A DNA stretch of 64,000 bases from Planoprotostelium fungivorum. Its lineage: Eukaryota; Evosea; Variosea; Cavosteliida; Cavosteliaceae. The first letter of the stretch is position 1. Each line of letters begins with the position of its first letter. The position numbers were made by a program, and so were the translations under genes. Below are positions 13,501-25,720 of the stretch, one piece after another. The notes below the pieces were generated by a model. The model ran no database searches. It was given only the letters and a program-made list of their open reading frames with translations, and was not told the origin of the DNA. The DNA lies in assembly GCA_003024175.1 (NCBI GenBank), contig MDYQ01000091.1, positions 31,885 through 95,884 of the forward strand. The letters are read 5' to 3'.

Positions 13501-15463
13501 TCGATGTACAAGACAGTATATCTGCAGTATTGCAGCGTATTTCGAAAGAGAGGTGCATATAGACCATTCCATATCCATCGTAAACATCGTTACATCATGA
13601 ACATTCATCACCATATCGTCACGATATCACTACGATTTTATCTTAACTATCACCAGGGAGGCTTTCTCTATACAAATCTCATCTTCACAACAAGTTGAGA
13701 ATCGAATGACAGAGATGATCGAGACCGTAGGCCTCATCTGCGGAGTCAGTTCGTCTCATCATCACCCTACTCACTACACGTTAGATCCCTACAAATACTG
13801 TGAAAGAATCAGTCACATCCGCTTCTGTCGGTGGGGATGATTTCGAAACGAAATTGAGGGAACTGAGAGAACAAACTGAAACCTCTGTGGACAAGAAATT
13901 GAACGCAGCATCGGCCACCGCGAGAGAGAAGATCAATCAGGTGATCGATGGAATGAACCGATATAGACTCACGTGTTGAACAGGTCGAAAGTGAGCTCGC
14001 CAGCATGCAGGTCACCGTTGAGCGACTGCAAGCGGAGAGGAACGAAGAGACAGAGAAGACATCTCAATTGAGAGACAAATTGCAGGAATCGAGAGAGACG
14101 ATTGCTGAGTTAGAAAGACAATGTGAGATGATGAAACGATGCGATCGATCTGACGACGACAGTGTCTGCAAGTCAGATGAGTATCAGAGAATTAGAAGAG
14201 ACAAAGGTCAAATTGATCAATCAGTTGTCTCAACAGTTGAATTCTGTTGCATCCGAACAGTGGAACGCTTCAGAGCAAGTGAAACACTACCAAGAGAAAT
14301 CTTCACGTCTGAAACAAGATGCAGAAGAGATGAAATTAGAGTTAGAGTTACAGAGGCAGAGGGTGAGCCTATCGACATGAATGATGGACTCTGTCTCATT
14401 CCAATCAGTGCGAAGAGTTAGAGAAGGATCTACACATGAAAGAAATCGCACTCCAACAGGTACTTTCCCTCCCTTTTCAGAATTTGAATTTTGTATTCAG
14501 GAGATCACGGACTCAACGGTCGATATCAAACGTTTGAAAGCAGACCTTCTCAAATCAAAAGAAGAGACACGGAAACAACTCCTGGAGACGAAGAGATGCA
14601 ACGACATGTACAATCGTTCAGAGCTGAAGTCAAAGAAGAAAGACGAAGCCATACACTTTTTAGAAACCGAACTGACCAGATTGAGGGAAGACATGGTACG
14701 AGCCAAAGACGATCGGTGAATCTTTGAGATCTGAATCTCCCCCGCTGAACAGCTTCAGGTCGATGCGAAATACGGCGCAGGATTCTGAGATCGAGGCCAG
14801 CAGGATCGAAATCGCAAAACAACAATTTGAAATCGAAAAAATCCAGCAGGAGCTCGCATCACAAACACAGGCAGCCTCCATGCAGATGAGCCGCATGAGG
14901 GACGTGAAAGAGAGTGCAGAACGTCACCGGGAGGCCATGAAGGAGAAACAGGTGGAGATCTTGAAGCTGCAAGAAGAGCTATCGACTCTGAGAACAAAGA
15001 ATAAGAAGAGGAAGGAGATCATAAGAAACCTTCGTGCGGCCGAAGAGGTAGAGAACATCATCCACGATCGACATACGATGACGATGATTGAGTCATCGAC
15101 AGGAAGCAGCAAAGAATTCTGTGGAGGTGCAGAGGTTGTCCGAAAAGAACAGAAAAAGCCGAGAACAGCTGAAGACATTCAAACGCATGATGGAAGATCA
15201 GAACCGCATCGTCGAGGAACAAGAGAGAAGAAAGACGATCTATCTCGAACGAGTGGCAACGAAAGACAAGGTCTGAGGACTCTACGTCGTATGCAGGTCG
15301 TGACTCATTGCAGGAGATCTCACAGCTGAACCACATGCTGGAGCAGAATATTCGAAACATCAACAATGACTCCATGGACGCACCTTCCTCCGCCCAAAAG
15401 AACTTCAGCTCCTCCATGTCTTCGTCATCCAACAGCTTCAGATCGAGTCGTTCCAATCATTAA
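10586..15463 (+). CDS. Long coiled-coil protein
   Basis: The predicted start MDSRSAFRSKYYNDRVQHLCE splices at 10649 into RLEDTCERLERDELIRIMG and then TRIKEIVEDSLSS and EKEDFVEKILQDITDCGV. After that many exons follow, nearly all with heptad patterns rich in Glu, Lys, Gln and Leu, such as EEAEDGLSQLRDSM, ELKRLQKLNEASL, QEQVDELRKQVLEQQ and LSTLRTKNKKRKEI. It ends in a Ser-rich tail (SSSNSFRSSRSNH) before TAA 15461-15463. Length is roughly 1,200-1,300 residues. This could be a centrosomal, Golgi or cytoskeletal tether; no diagnostic domain identifies it. One intron (about 13552-13657) carries a perfect short palindrome also found at 24.3 kb. Confidence 0.72.
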
Positions 15464-15824
15464 ACACTTGTACAATCCACATCCGTTCCCACCTCGATTT
15501 CCACCTCTTATTCCTCCGTCTCTCCATCATGATCACACTTACAAGACTTGTAAATGACCTTGTAAACCCACGTTACCCTGCAGCTGCCAACTGTGGGGGA
15601 TAAGGGATGGCTAGTTGTAGAAATACAAAGCCGCTGTCGCTGTATAGAAGAAAACTGACAGACTCCTCACGACCATGACGTGATCCGGCCGGTTTCGCCT
15701 TTGGACCAAGCTGTCGGAAACTATACAAATTGTAATGGAAAACTGCAAAGTGGTCGGATTACAAAGCCGAGAGAATTCGAATAACAACTCCCAGTTTTAG
15801 AAAACAACGAAAGCGTTGAGAACG
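15464..15824. other. Intergenic, about 360 nt
   Basis: Contains the 3' UTR of the coiled-coil gene and the sideroflexin promoter. I see no gene or RNA fold. Confidence 0.45.
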
Positions 15825-17299
15825 ATGGCGGCATCAACCAGTGACTTGACCTCTTTGGGCTCTCTCATCACAGAGGATGTGACTTCAATTCGTCACAGCG
15901 AGCAGACACGCCTCGTCCAGGTCAACTTGGGTGAGATAATCATGATAAGAGCTGGCGGTTGGTGTCTGAAGATCCTCAGACAAACCGAGATATGACCAGA
16001 CACACTTCTTTGGACGACTCCGACACTTCATGCAGGTCACCGATGTTCGGTGAGTGGTCTTCCGATCGGCATCTGACATTCTGATTGTCATTCAGTAATC
16101 TCTTTGTGACCGATGCGCGTCTGAAAGAGGCCCAGACACTCATCCAATACCATGTCCAACAAGGATCCCCTTCCGTTACCCCTGAACATGCCGAGCGATT
16201 ATGGAAGGCCAGAAAGGGTGAGACATCGGCGCCATCCTCGTCGAAAGACATCCGCGACCATTCTAACTCATCGATGCAGTTGTGGCGGCGAACATTCATC
16301 CCGATACGGGTGACAAGATTCCGGCACCATTCCGAATCTCCGCCTTCGTCCCCATGAACGTCTTTATCTGCCTCGGCATGTTGGCCCCCAACCCCGGTGT
16401 ACGTCTTCCATCCATTCCAAATCATGGAAATCGATAACGTCAACATCGTCCTTGACCTCGTGTCCTCCATCTCACTCCATCGCAGGTCGGTTCGGTCATC
16501 TTCTGGCAATGGGTCAACCAATCTTACAACATCGGCGTCAATCATTCCAACCGCAATGCCAGCAATGAGATGTCTAACTCGACCGTCGCCAGTGAGTTCA
16601 CTCCCTTCACATCACCTTCTAAACATCATCAGAGACTTACGCAGCTGCCGTTGCCATCTCATGCGGTGTCGCTCTCGGGCTTAGACAGATCGTAAAGAAC
16701 GCCAACAGCTTCTCCCCAGCCGTTCGCACCAGCGTCCAGAGGGTGAGCCCTTGTCCACATTTCCTTCCATCCTGAACAAAATCAGTTCGTTCCTTATTCT
16801 GCGGTTGCCATCGCAGGTTGTGCGAACGTCTTCATGATGAGAGGCAATGAGATGAGGTAGACACATCATCATCATCATGTGTCTGACCTCTAACAGAGAA
16901 GGCATCAGCGTCAGAGACGAAGAAGGTAGAGAAGTGGGACGGTCACCCAAAGCAGGACAGATGGCATGCACACAAGTTGCACTCTCTCGTTGCATCTCAT
17001 CACTGCCCTGCCTGACTCTGCCACCTCTCATGATGTCAGCCATACAGAGGACAAGATGGTACACGCCCAGAATGAACTTACCTCTCAATCTCGGTGAGTT
17101 CGAAAGAGTGTCACGGTGCATGCTGATGATGTCATCAGCTTGCATCACGGCCATGCTGTTCACGGGGCTGCCTGTTGCCGTCGCAATGTTTCCACAGGAA
17201 GTGTCCACGCCGGTGGAAAAATTGGAAGAGGAGTTCAGAGGTTTACAAGATTCGGAGGGAAGGCCGATTAAGAGGGTGTTTTATAACAGAGGACTGTAG
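15825..17299 (+). CDS. Sideroflexin (mitochondrial serine transporter family)
   Basis: Starts MAASTSDLTSLGSLITEDV. Spliced exons give GRLRHFMQVTDVR, LFVTDARLKEAQTLIQYHVQ, the family signature HPDTGDKIPAPFRISAFVPM, FWQWVNQSYNIGVNHSNRNA, the small-residue helix AAAVAISCGVALGLRQIVKN, FVPYSAVAIAGCANVFMMR, and an intact C-terminus ending RVFYNRGL with TAG at 17297-17299. The HPDTG and NQS motifs and the C-terminal NRGL are diagnostic for sideroflexins, inner-membrane proteins that carry serine into mitochondria for one-carbon metabolism. Length is typical (about 320-330 residues). Which of SFXN1-3 it corresponds to cannot be decided. Confidence 0.92.
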
Positions 17300-17631
17300 T
17301 TTAGAATGAATATGCATCGAAGAAATATAAAGAAAGAGAATCGAATGGAGAATTTGTGTTGAGAGGAGATGAAATGGTGCCGAACGAGAGAGTGTGAAGT
17401 AGAGAAGCATCGTGGGTTGATGGTGAGAAGATGAGGTGACGGGGAGGGAGATGGAACTTTTCGTGTTGAGGGAAGCATCGTGGGTGATGACGTTGAGATG
17501 AAGAAGCATCACTTCAGGAGAGATAGAATGAGTCCAGGACGCACGAAGGGGTGGAGGTATAGCGTCCCAATAGATATTTATTTCATTTATTATTTTTTTC
17601 CAAGTACGACGAATTTTCGCATCATAACGGC
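17300..17631. other. Intergenic, about 330 nt
   Basis: Holds the 3' UTR of sideroflexin and the promoter of the FHA-RING gene, with an A/T-rich run (TTATTTATTTTATT-like) at 17574-17600. No gene seen. Confidence 0.45.
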
Positions 17632-19508
17632 ATGAGCGATCAACCACCAGCACCTGAGAAGAAGTCACCAGAAAGCAAAACGGGGTCGAATTATGAAGAC
17701 GATGGGTGTCCTGCTCATCTGATTCGAATCGCAACCGTTGCACCATCAGGCACCATGCCCGATGTTGTACACTTGAAATCGAAGGAAATCACCATTGGTA
17801 GACAAGAGAGTTGTAACGTGTGAGTTTCTGATGATGGAGGAGATCTAATCAACATGTGATAGTGTTTTAGACTCGACACAAGTGAGCAGGATGATCTCAC
17901 GATTACACGCTCGCATGAACGTAACCATCGAGCAAGATGGTGACGGAAGATACAAATGGATCATCAAGGACAACAATAGCGTCAACGGATTATTTATAAA
18001 CGACGTCAAACGACCCGAAGCCGTCCTCGAGTGCGTCAAAATGAAGAGTTCACATTTCTCACTTTTTCTTCAGAGACGGTGACACCATCACATTTGGAGG
18101 TGGAGGTAACGAGGCTTTTGGACTCCACAAGCAGCAACCCAATTCAGAATTCATCTATCAGATTCGCTACAAGAGTGAGACGATATGCGATGTCGAAGGA
18201 TGATTGATCGCCGCTCAGAAGTCAATCATCTCAAGAGAAAACAACCCGAGGAAGATCCAGCTGTAGTGGAGGCGAAGAGAATCAAATTGGCCGAAGAAGA
18301 AGCCGCCAGAGCAGAACTACAGGCCAAATTACAAGAGCGATTAGCGGAGGTGATCGTCGTCCATCATCATCATCCATCTGATGCATCATCGTCAGATCGA
18401 AGAGAGAGAGAGGAAGATCAAAGAGATGGAGGAGAAGGTATTGCTCCAGGCACACGAGCACGAGACATTCCAAGGCAAGATGGCAGAGCTGCAAGAGAAA
18501 TTGGCAAAGAACGAAGAACTAGTCGAAGGCCATACAAAGAGCTTAGCCGAAACACAGAAACAAGCGAGCGATCTGGCAGAAAAATTGGCCGAGAAAGACA
18601 AAAAGTTGGCCGAGATCAAAGAAGTGAGGGAGACCCATTTTCGACGAGGCTGACACCGTCAGCTCACGGAAAACGAAAAGAAGGCGATGGAAGAAGAATT
18701 CTCGTGCATCGTGTGCCAGGAGCTCATCATGACAGCGATGACGTTGGAGTGTTCTCATTCTTTCTGTCAACAGTGTCTATCGAGTTGGATGCTGACGAAG
18801 AAAGTGAGATGATCCATCGATCGTTCATCATCATCATTGTGTTGATGGACACATGATGTGGATGAGAAGAGATGGTGGATGATGAGCTGATGATGACCAG
18901 ATGTGTCCATACTGCAGAACAGTCATAACGAAACAACCCATACGATCGAGAACTGTCGACAACGCCATCGAGAAATTCACCGCCAGTCTATCCGATCAGG
19001 TGATCCATCATCATCATCATCACACGGTCTACATCACATTCGATTTTTCTCATCAGAGTCCATCGAACGAGAACACTTTCACCTCGCTGACTCGATCAGG
19101 ACAAAATTAGATGGAACGAGAGGAAGAAGAAGCAAGAGGCTTTTGACCAAGAAGAAGTGGCCGTGAGAAAGATCACCGACATGATCAACACCGCCAAAGC
19201 GAAACAACTCAAGTTCTTCGACATCACGAAGCAGTGGACTGCAGAAGAGAAGAGGGTCTTTGCTCAAGGTCTGGTTGGTTACAAGGTGATCGTGAGATGA
19301 GATCCTTTAGAGGTGTGACGCCATGCAGGGCAGGGCCAGGGCGGTGTACTGTCAATCGACCGGCCTGACGCGCCAATATATAGATGCCGTCAACGTCATA
19401 CAGATGAGGCAGGCGGCAGCAAATGTGGGCATTCCCATCACTCAGGAGCTCATACAAAACTCTCCCGAGTTGAAGAGGAGACTCATCGCATTCCTCACAT
19501 CATCTTGA
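17632..19508 (+). CDS. FHA-RING E3 ubiquitin ligase (RNF8/CHFR-like architecture) with extra C-terminal helical region
   Basis: Start MSDQPPAPEKKSPESKTG. An FHA domain spans roughly residues 25-140: EITIGRQESCNV, SRMISRLHARM and DNNSVNGLFIND match the phosphothreonine-binding GR, SxxH and NG loops. A long coiled coil follows (KRIKLAEEEAARAEL, and LAETQKQASDLAEKLAEKDK). Then a C3HC4 RING: CIVCQELIMTAMTLECSHSFC, CPYCRTVI. The order FHA, coiled coil, RING is that of RNF8, which reads phosphothreonine at DNA breaks. After the RING, residues from KQWTAEEKRVFAQGL to IPITQELIQNSPELKRRL form a helical domain not seen in RNF8; its exon joins the earlier frame through a 43-nt intron. Ends TGA 19506-19508. 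Confidence 0.83.
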
Positions 19509-20281
19509 AAATAAAGACTTGCGATGGACATCTCAGGCGATCACCTCTGGAGATACGACGGATATTTATAACTTCACCTCCATTCCTTGGAAGGTCGCAC
19601 GTGTCGCTGCCGCGGCTCGATCGTCGCACGATCATGCGATGCGCTGTCGAATCCCCCCCGCGGGCTCATTTCTTCCCTGAGGAACGTCACAAATGATCCC
19701 ATATCACCTCACATCCAATTTAGATATGCGGTCACGCAATCTTGGCCACACTTTGCTCCTCCTTCTCAAATGCTTCTCAGAATGTCCACCCTCCATCGAC
19801 CTCATTTCTAACTCCGGCTCGAACTAATCTGGTGGAGTCGGGAAATCGCCCAGGTAACTACTGTCAACCGCGGCCGCTGTACGCTTCCTTTGGTTTTCCA
19901 TTTGTAGCCGCTCGGCGCTCATTAGTCAAACCAACAGGTGTCCTTCAACACCTCGCAGTACTCCGCGGTCGACAGCATGACCGATGGGGCACTATATCTC
20001 GTGGAACAGCCAACGAGCATCCATAGGATGTGGTGCTCGTATGTCATACGCTTCGATTTTCATTCAAAAGGGTGGACTGCGGTGACGTCGCAGTCTTCTC
20101 CAGGATTTTTATGACTCCTGACCGGGTCTAAAGGGCGGAAACAGTCAACGTCCAGTCACTTTTTATCCCTCCTTACCAACTGACGAAAACCGCGTTGCAT
20201 CCTCTATCGATAGCTGAGGAGTCCCGCGGATCATTAAAGCCCCCTTCAGCACCGTTAACGGTTTCGAGGAGGCTCATATAA
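19509..20281. other. Intergenic, about 770 nt, no gene seen
   Basis: Relatively GC-rich, with a poly-C run near 19653. Several short ORFs exist, but none shows splice continuity or family resemblance. It contains a TGACGT-type site at 20083-20088 (CRE-like core). One of the longer empty stretches in the window. Confidence 0.4.
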
Positions 20282-21482
20282 ATGGCGGGCCGCCAAGGAG
20301 AGCAAGACAACGATCAGACGATGAGAACGATGGAACCAAGGAAACGTCTGAGGACGACATCATCTGAAGAGGTGACACGATAGTCCCAAGACCCATCACA
20401 TATAATGCAGCGAGCGTATGTCTTTGTGAGTTCTGAAGGGGAATAGGGAGAAGGACTGGACCAGAGAGGTTGGATCGCATTCATCGAGAGGACTCTAACA
20501 TATTTCTCACGCAATAATCCTGAAGACAACGCATTCTACTGTGATGTTCGGCATAAGATCCATGGTGAGGATAGAAAATGGTAGAAACGGACAATGTCAT
20601 GACATTGACCCAGACTTCTCTGGACTGTTCTGTTATATCTATAAAGGTAGGTTTCTGCCTTCTGGGGACCAAGACGGAACATATTGGAAGGGATCACAAG
20701 GTGAACTGACACATACGATTGCGATTATGATTGACTCTTGCAGGGGCAAAATCCACAGGCTGTTGTCTCCAGAGGAGATACTTTTATTCACGAGCGCACC
20801 CCGATCTAAAGAGACAGATCACATGGTTGAGCGAAGATGCAGAGTGGTGTTTCGTTGAATATAGACGCGGTAACGCGGGGAAGGTTAGCACCACCCTCCA
20901 TCGCGCGACTCTCAGCTGATTCTCATCCAGATTGTCCTCTCAGACATTACGGGTCCCAGCGGTTTCAACTGGCCTCTTCTCATCAAAACCGTCTTAGGAG
21001 ACGAAGCTCCTACCAATCTGATCCGTTTACCCCGAGCAACATCATCCTCATCAGAAGAAGATGTCAAGATCGACGTGAAAGAGAGGGAAGTAAAGAGGAG
21101 GATCGTGGATCCACGCCGAGACTACTCGGACCCACCCACACAAGGCGAAGCCTTCAACTTCCAGCCCATCCAAAGCATCACATTTAGACACGAGACAGAG
21201 CAGCAGTTCCACTTTGCCCCTGTCGCGGTGGACAATCGAGGTCCTTACTACCAATTTCCTCACCACCACGCTCTGTCCAATTGGCAGCCGGCTTATCTGC
21301 CACCCAGTTTGGTGATGACGCATCCCATGCTGGGGCACCTACAAGTACCGATGGATTGGATGCATCCAGGAAACACGCCGTACAATATGACGGGAAGCCC
21401 TCTCGACTATTACGATACCATGGAGATGATGCAGAAGAGCCTGGGAGAGGAAGAAGAAGAAAGGAGGCGACGTCACGCCTAG
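20282..21482 (+). CDS. Orphan protein, possibly nuclear regulator
   Basis: Start MAGRQGEQDNDQTMRTMEPR. Spliced exons give GWIAFIERTLTYFSRNNP, AFYCDVRHKIH, DFSGLFCYIY, GAKSTGCCLQRRYFYSRAHP, ITWLSEDAEWCFVEYRR, then SDITGPSGFNWPLLIKTV, a Ser/Glu linker and a long disordered tail with REVKRRIVDPRRDYSDPP and acidic/basic ends (KSLGEEEEERRRRHA). The first half is a folded domain rich in aromatic and Cys residues with a pattern loosely like a DNA-binding domain (RRYF, then W, then CFVEYR), but I cannot assign a family. The tail is rich in His, Met and Pro. Stop TAG 21480-21482. Intron joins are by frame continuity. Confidence 0.6.
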
Positions 21483-21640
21483 TATAAATATGTACAGGAT
21501 GGATCGTGTCACTCATGTTTCACAGACACATGAAGCGATGATCGATCGTTCTGCTGTTCGCACCTCTCAGTTTCGTCACTGACACACATTTCGACACGTT
21601 CACAATCATCCTATTACTAGGAACAATACCTCAACAAAAT

Positions 21641-24600
21641 TTATTCGACGGGACTCAGCACCACTTCTGTGGGATCAGGCATGAGTTCGCCTTCCCTCAT
21701 CTTCTCCGCTAGAGCCATTAGCTTTCCCTCCTTCTCCTTCCAACCCCTCTTTTCACAATATCTCGCGTACATGTTCAAGACGTCCTCCATATTTTCTCTG
21801 CGACCCGGACAATCGGGCCAAACTGTTTCGGTTCAGACGAAAAGTTTCATCAGACAACACCCACCTGCGAAAGACCTCCAGAGGAAGATGAAGATGCGAT
21901 GGTAGACGTACTCATCCACATGATCTTCAGACAGTCTGGCTTGTTCCAAGAGGGCTGCCGCCCACGCGGTTGGATATAGACTCGAGGCGGGGTTCGCATC
22001 TGTCAATCACATCATCATCCATCACACATCACGACACGATCTCACTCGCGGCACGACGAAAATGAACGACAGCCATCTCAACTTGCCTCCGGATGATGCT
22101 CTTATCATGATCTGCCGCAGCATGATCGGTCTGCACGACCTCTGTCTTATTCATCGCGATGAGACCAGCAGAGAAGTAGATGTCGCTGCGGTGTCTCGTC
22201 TTCGCGCTGATGTTGTCGATGTCCGATGTGATGAAGAGAAACTTTTTGCGGTCGCCGGGGGTGCTCACTCTCTCTCTCATGGAGGATCGGAGCTGACGAG
22301 TCAGTTTGAGATGAGATGGATACGTAGCTGACCTCTATACCACACATCACGATGACGATGTTGATGATGAGGCGAATGTCTCCCGTCACGGCGGGATCGA
22401 AATCTTGCATTTGCTCCGGCGTCAGCTCGAACTGATTCAGATGAGCTATCGCATCCAAAATATCACGATCATCGTAGATCGTCATCATCCATGTGGATCA
22501 TGATCGGTGATCTGATTTCCATGATGCGAGATCTCATCGATTTCGATTGTTTCGTTTTCTTCTCACCTGGAACCAATCTCTCATCTGCTTGCACAGATCC
22601 CTTCTATAATACAACCGAGAGCTGTCACTGTTTCCCGCCAATTGATTCAGAAATTGCGCCACGACCTCCTTGAAATCTGAACGTCCCGACCATCAGCTCC
22701 ACGACCTCTCGTATCTATCACCTTCATCTGATGGAGCTCTGACCTCCCTCATCTTCAATCTCAAGATCTCTTGTAGATCGCTCTTGGCACATCTGGACAC
22801 GGCCGCGGACGAGATGATCTTCTTTAGATTCGGATCGATGGTTCTGCGGTAGAAGATGCCGAGATGTCTGAGACTCATGCCTGACGCGTGTCAATTTGAT
22901 GTGATAGACGTCGAGACGGTGTCACCTAAACTGTGAGCCGAGGTCATCATGAAGTCGACTGTCTCTAATAATTCTCTGTCGAAAGCTGCGAGGTGTTAAC
23001 ATTCGATGAGATGTTTCGTTTTCATCTCACGGGAGCGTACGACTGAATCCCACAGAGGAGCCAATATGTTGGAATTATTGGCCAATAGGGGGATGTTGAT
23101 TTCTCTCAATCTCCTCGATGCGTCCATCACTTGCTCGTTGATCTTCTTTCTCTCTGTTTCTGATGGATCACTGTTCCACCTGTTCCATTCAGATCAAATG
23201 AATGAGTGACATCCACACGTAGAATAATGAATACAAACGAGATCAATAGAAGAAATAAGACGAGATGAATGAATGAGATAAGGATGAACGAGGACGAGTT
23301 ATCTACCTCGTGAATGCATCGCTACAGAGTGAAATTGGATTGGATAGAACCATCTCAGGTCTGAGTAATTCATAGAAGACGGATCGATTCTTCTTCTGTA
23401 ACCTCTCTCGGGGGTCTTCCGGTGGCATCAATCGTCCGAAATCTGAAATTCCGATGAAAACTCGTCGTCACAATCGTACGTACCGATGACGTACAAACGA
23501 CCGTCCTGCGCCGTGTCATCAAAATTTCCACGAGATTTCACCACTCACGTGACCTCTGTGACCTTCTATGTCACCGGGACCGAAGATGAAATTACTCGTT
23601 GTAGATCGACTGCCCGTCACGTGACCTCTCAGGTTGAGACGTTGGGCCACTTGTTTCATCTTCTCGTTCATCTCTACATCGACAGCTCGCACAGTCATGC
23701 CCGCATCACCGGAACCATAGACCAGAGTATCCTTCATCCTTTCAGTGAACGATCGACATCAAAGTGACATATCATCATAGCATGATGAACACCGCTCACG
23801 ATGATCATCTCGCATGATGATCATGATGATGATGATGATCGACACGATGAAGAACATCACCTGATCGATGGGTAAGATGGCCATGGCAATGACTCTGAAT
23901 CCCAAATAATCGACCAACGTCATCATGGGATAAGACAATCCTTCCACGTAACAACAAGAGTGTGCCTCTAAACCCTTCATCTCGTTCTTCGCCGCCTTCG
24001 CTGCCGCTCTGTGGTCGGCAGATTCACCGCCGTACATCCAGAGGGGAGGGTCGTTCGACAGAGTCGTGTCGAAGGCAAACTTGTAGAGGATGTTCTGTAC
24101 CCTGGGGACATCAGGAGAGGGGGGAGGGAGATCTCACCTGTATTTCGTACCGCCGGCGACGCCACCGATATCTGAGAAGGTGTGAGGAGAGATGATGAGA
24201 TGATTGGACCATGAGATGATGAGACGAGTGAGATGTGTCACGATCGTGAGATGATTGTGATGATCTGATCGATCATCGTGATCGCGATCGTGATGTGATC
24301 ATGGAGTTCATCATATCGTCACGATATCACTACGTCCACGACCACGATGATGATATTTCTACTTTTTAGAAGATAGACTCACTGATGGGTTTGATCGTCT
24401 TCCTCTCCAGTGGTAATTCGAATTCACTGATAATGATCTTGGCATAGATCGTTGCCGTGTCCGCTACAACCAGTCAATTTTCAACGTGACATCATCATCA
24501 TCATCACCGAATTGTTGTGCGACTCGGTTGATGTTGTACAACACTTCGTGGTCCATTCTCAGTTTGTAAGGGTTCTTCTGCTGGTTCATGATGGAGACCA

Positions 24601-25394
24601 ATCGATGATACCATGTCTGTCTCAATCCGTTCACATTCAATCCCAAACGAAGAGAATAAATACACCTGATATTCCTCGTTCCAATCTCGAAAGGGGGAGA
24701 CGATGCTGAGATGATGATCGTGATTGTGAACTCTCATCATCTGTTGTCGTCAGTATTCTTTGATCCTTTAGAGTTTTCCCACCTTTTCTTTCACGGTCTG
24801 ACCCGATGGATACGATGTGATGTCCACATTGTGCTGATCTTGTGTGGGTAGGTGTTGAGCATCGTCGTAATACATGGTCGAATAGCCGTCTTTCATCGAT
24901 ACATAATTACCAGCTGCTGAGACGATCAAAGACCAGCGTTCGATATAATGATTACCGTTTCGGTCTTCTAATGTGTCTCTGTCTCGGATCGTAGCTCTCT
25001 TATTATTCGGAAGACTCTTAGATGGTTGAGATCTATCTCGTGCAATGGGCTCCGATGTGGTCTTGTCCACAGATGCAACCTCATTCGGATCGTAATCTGT
25101 GTAATACGATGTGATGATCTTCTGATTGTTCAGTAGCCGTGCGATAATGTCTTCCTTCTCTTTCAGCTGATGATGTTAAGACGAGTGACAGGTAGTTTGC
25201 ATCACCTGTTGCTCGTAAGAGAAGATTCGTCTCTGTAATTGTAAGACAGAGGGAGGTGATGTGGCCGATCTCTGTTCGACCTTATGTCTGCGGTGATTGT
25301 CGGAGCTATCAACCGCTTCTACGGTTGGCGAATCGATCGATCTCTCCCCTCTCTCGGCCTCCTCTCTAATGGTCCCATTCCTATCGGATGTCAT
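21641..25394 (-). CDS. CLU (clustered mitochondria)-domain-like protein
   Basis: Start MTSDRNGTIREEAERGERS, with a coiled N-terminal part (VLQLQRRIFSYEQQ). A middle region covers RDRDTLEDRNGNHYIERWS and NPYKLRMDHEVLYNINRVA. The CLU-like core then reads VQNILYKFAFDTTL, EMKGLEAHSCCYVEGLSYPM, TLVDYLGFRVIAMAILPI, TLVYGSGDAGMTVRAVDVEM, LNLRGHVTG, FGPGDIEGHRG, GRLYVIDFGRLMPPEDPRER, VFYELLRPEMVLSNPISLCS. This G-x-D-GHxG-x-DFxRxxPPE pattern is shared with CLU1/TIF31 proteins. The C-terminal third is helical (FKEVVAQFLNQLAGNSDSS, RERVSTPGDRKKFLFI). Homologues with a CLU-like core but unlike the standard CLU layout are known in protists. Ends TAA 21641-21643. One long intron (about 24180-24390) is highly repetitive. 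Confidence 0.75.
24180..24390. repeat. Low-complexity GATG/GATC-rich intron
   Basis: An intron of roughly 200 nt in the CLU-domain gene made largely of GATGA/CATCA and self-complementary GATC words. It contains two short sequences shared with introns elsewhere in the window: the ATATCGTCACGATAT palindrome (24312 onwards; also at 13.6 kb) and ATCGTGATCGCGATCGTG (24275-24292; also 28457-28474). Confidence 0.65.
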
Positions 25395-25720
25395 CACGTG
25401 CCAGCTACCTGATGCTCACCAGGCCGGAGTGACATACAAGTGAACCATAGACTTGACCTTCTCATGCTGCCTCCTGTCCATCCCGCCCTCCTCCTAGTTT
25501 TGAGGCGCGACTGCTCATTTTCTATGGGAACATTTCATTTCCTTCTGTGTGGCGACAAGTGACACCTCTAAAGAGGCTTGAACAAGAGTGTGCGACAAAG
25601 ACTCATACTTCAACACGTGAACATATCAATAGGGGACATGTGGTTCGTCGATGGGACGTGTCCTTCGTCCATGGCATCACGTGTCCACACAAACGCTTCA
25701 CTTTGTCTTTACACGTTTTA
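25395..25720. other. Intergenic, about 325 nt
   Basis: Between the CLU gene start and the TRAPPC5 stop. No gene seen; it should contain the CLU-gene promoter. Confidence 0.4.
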
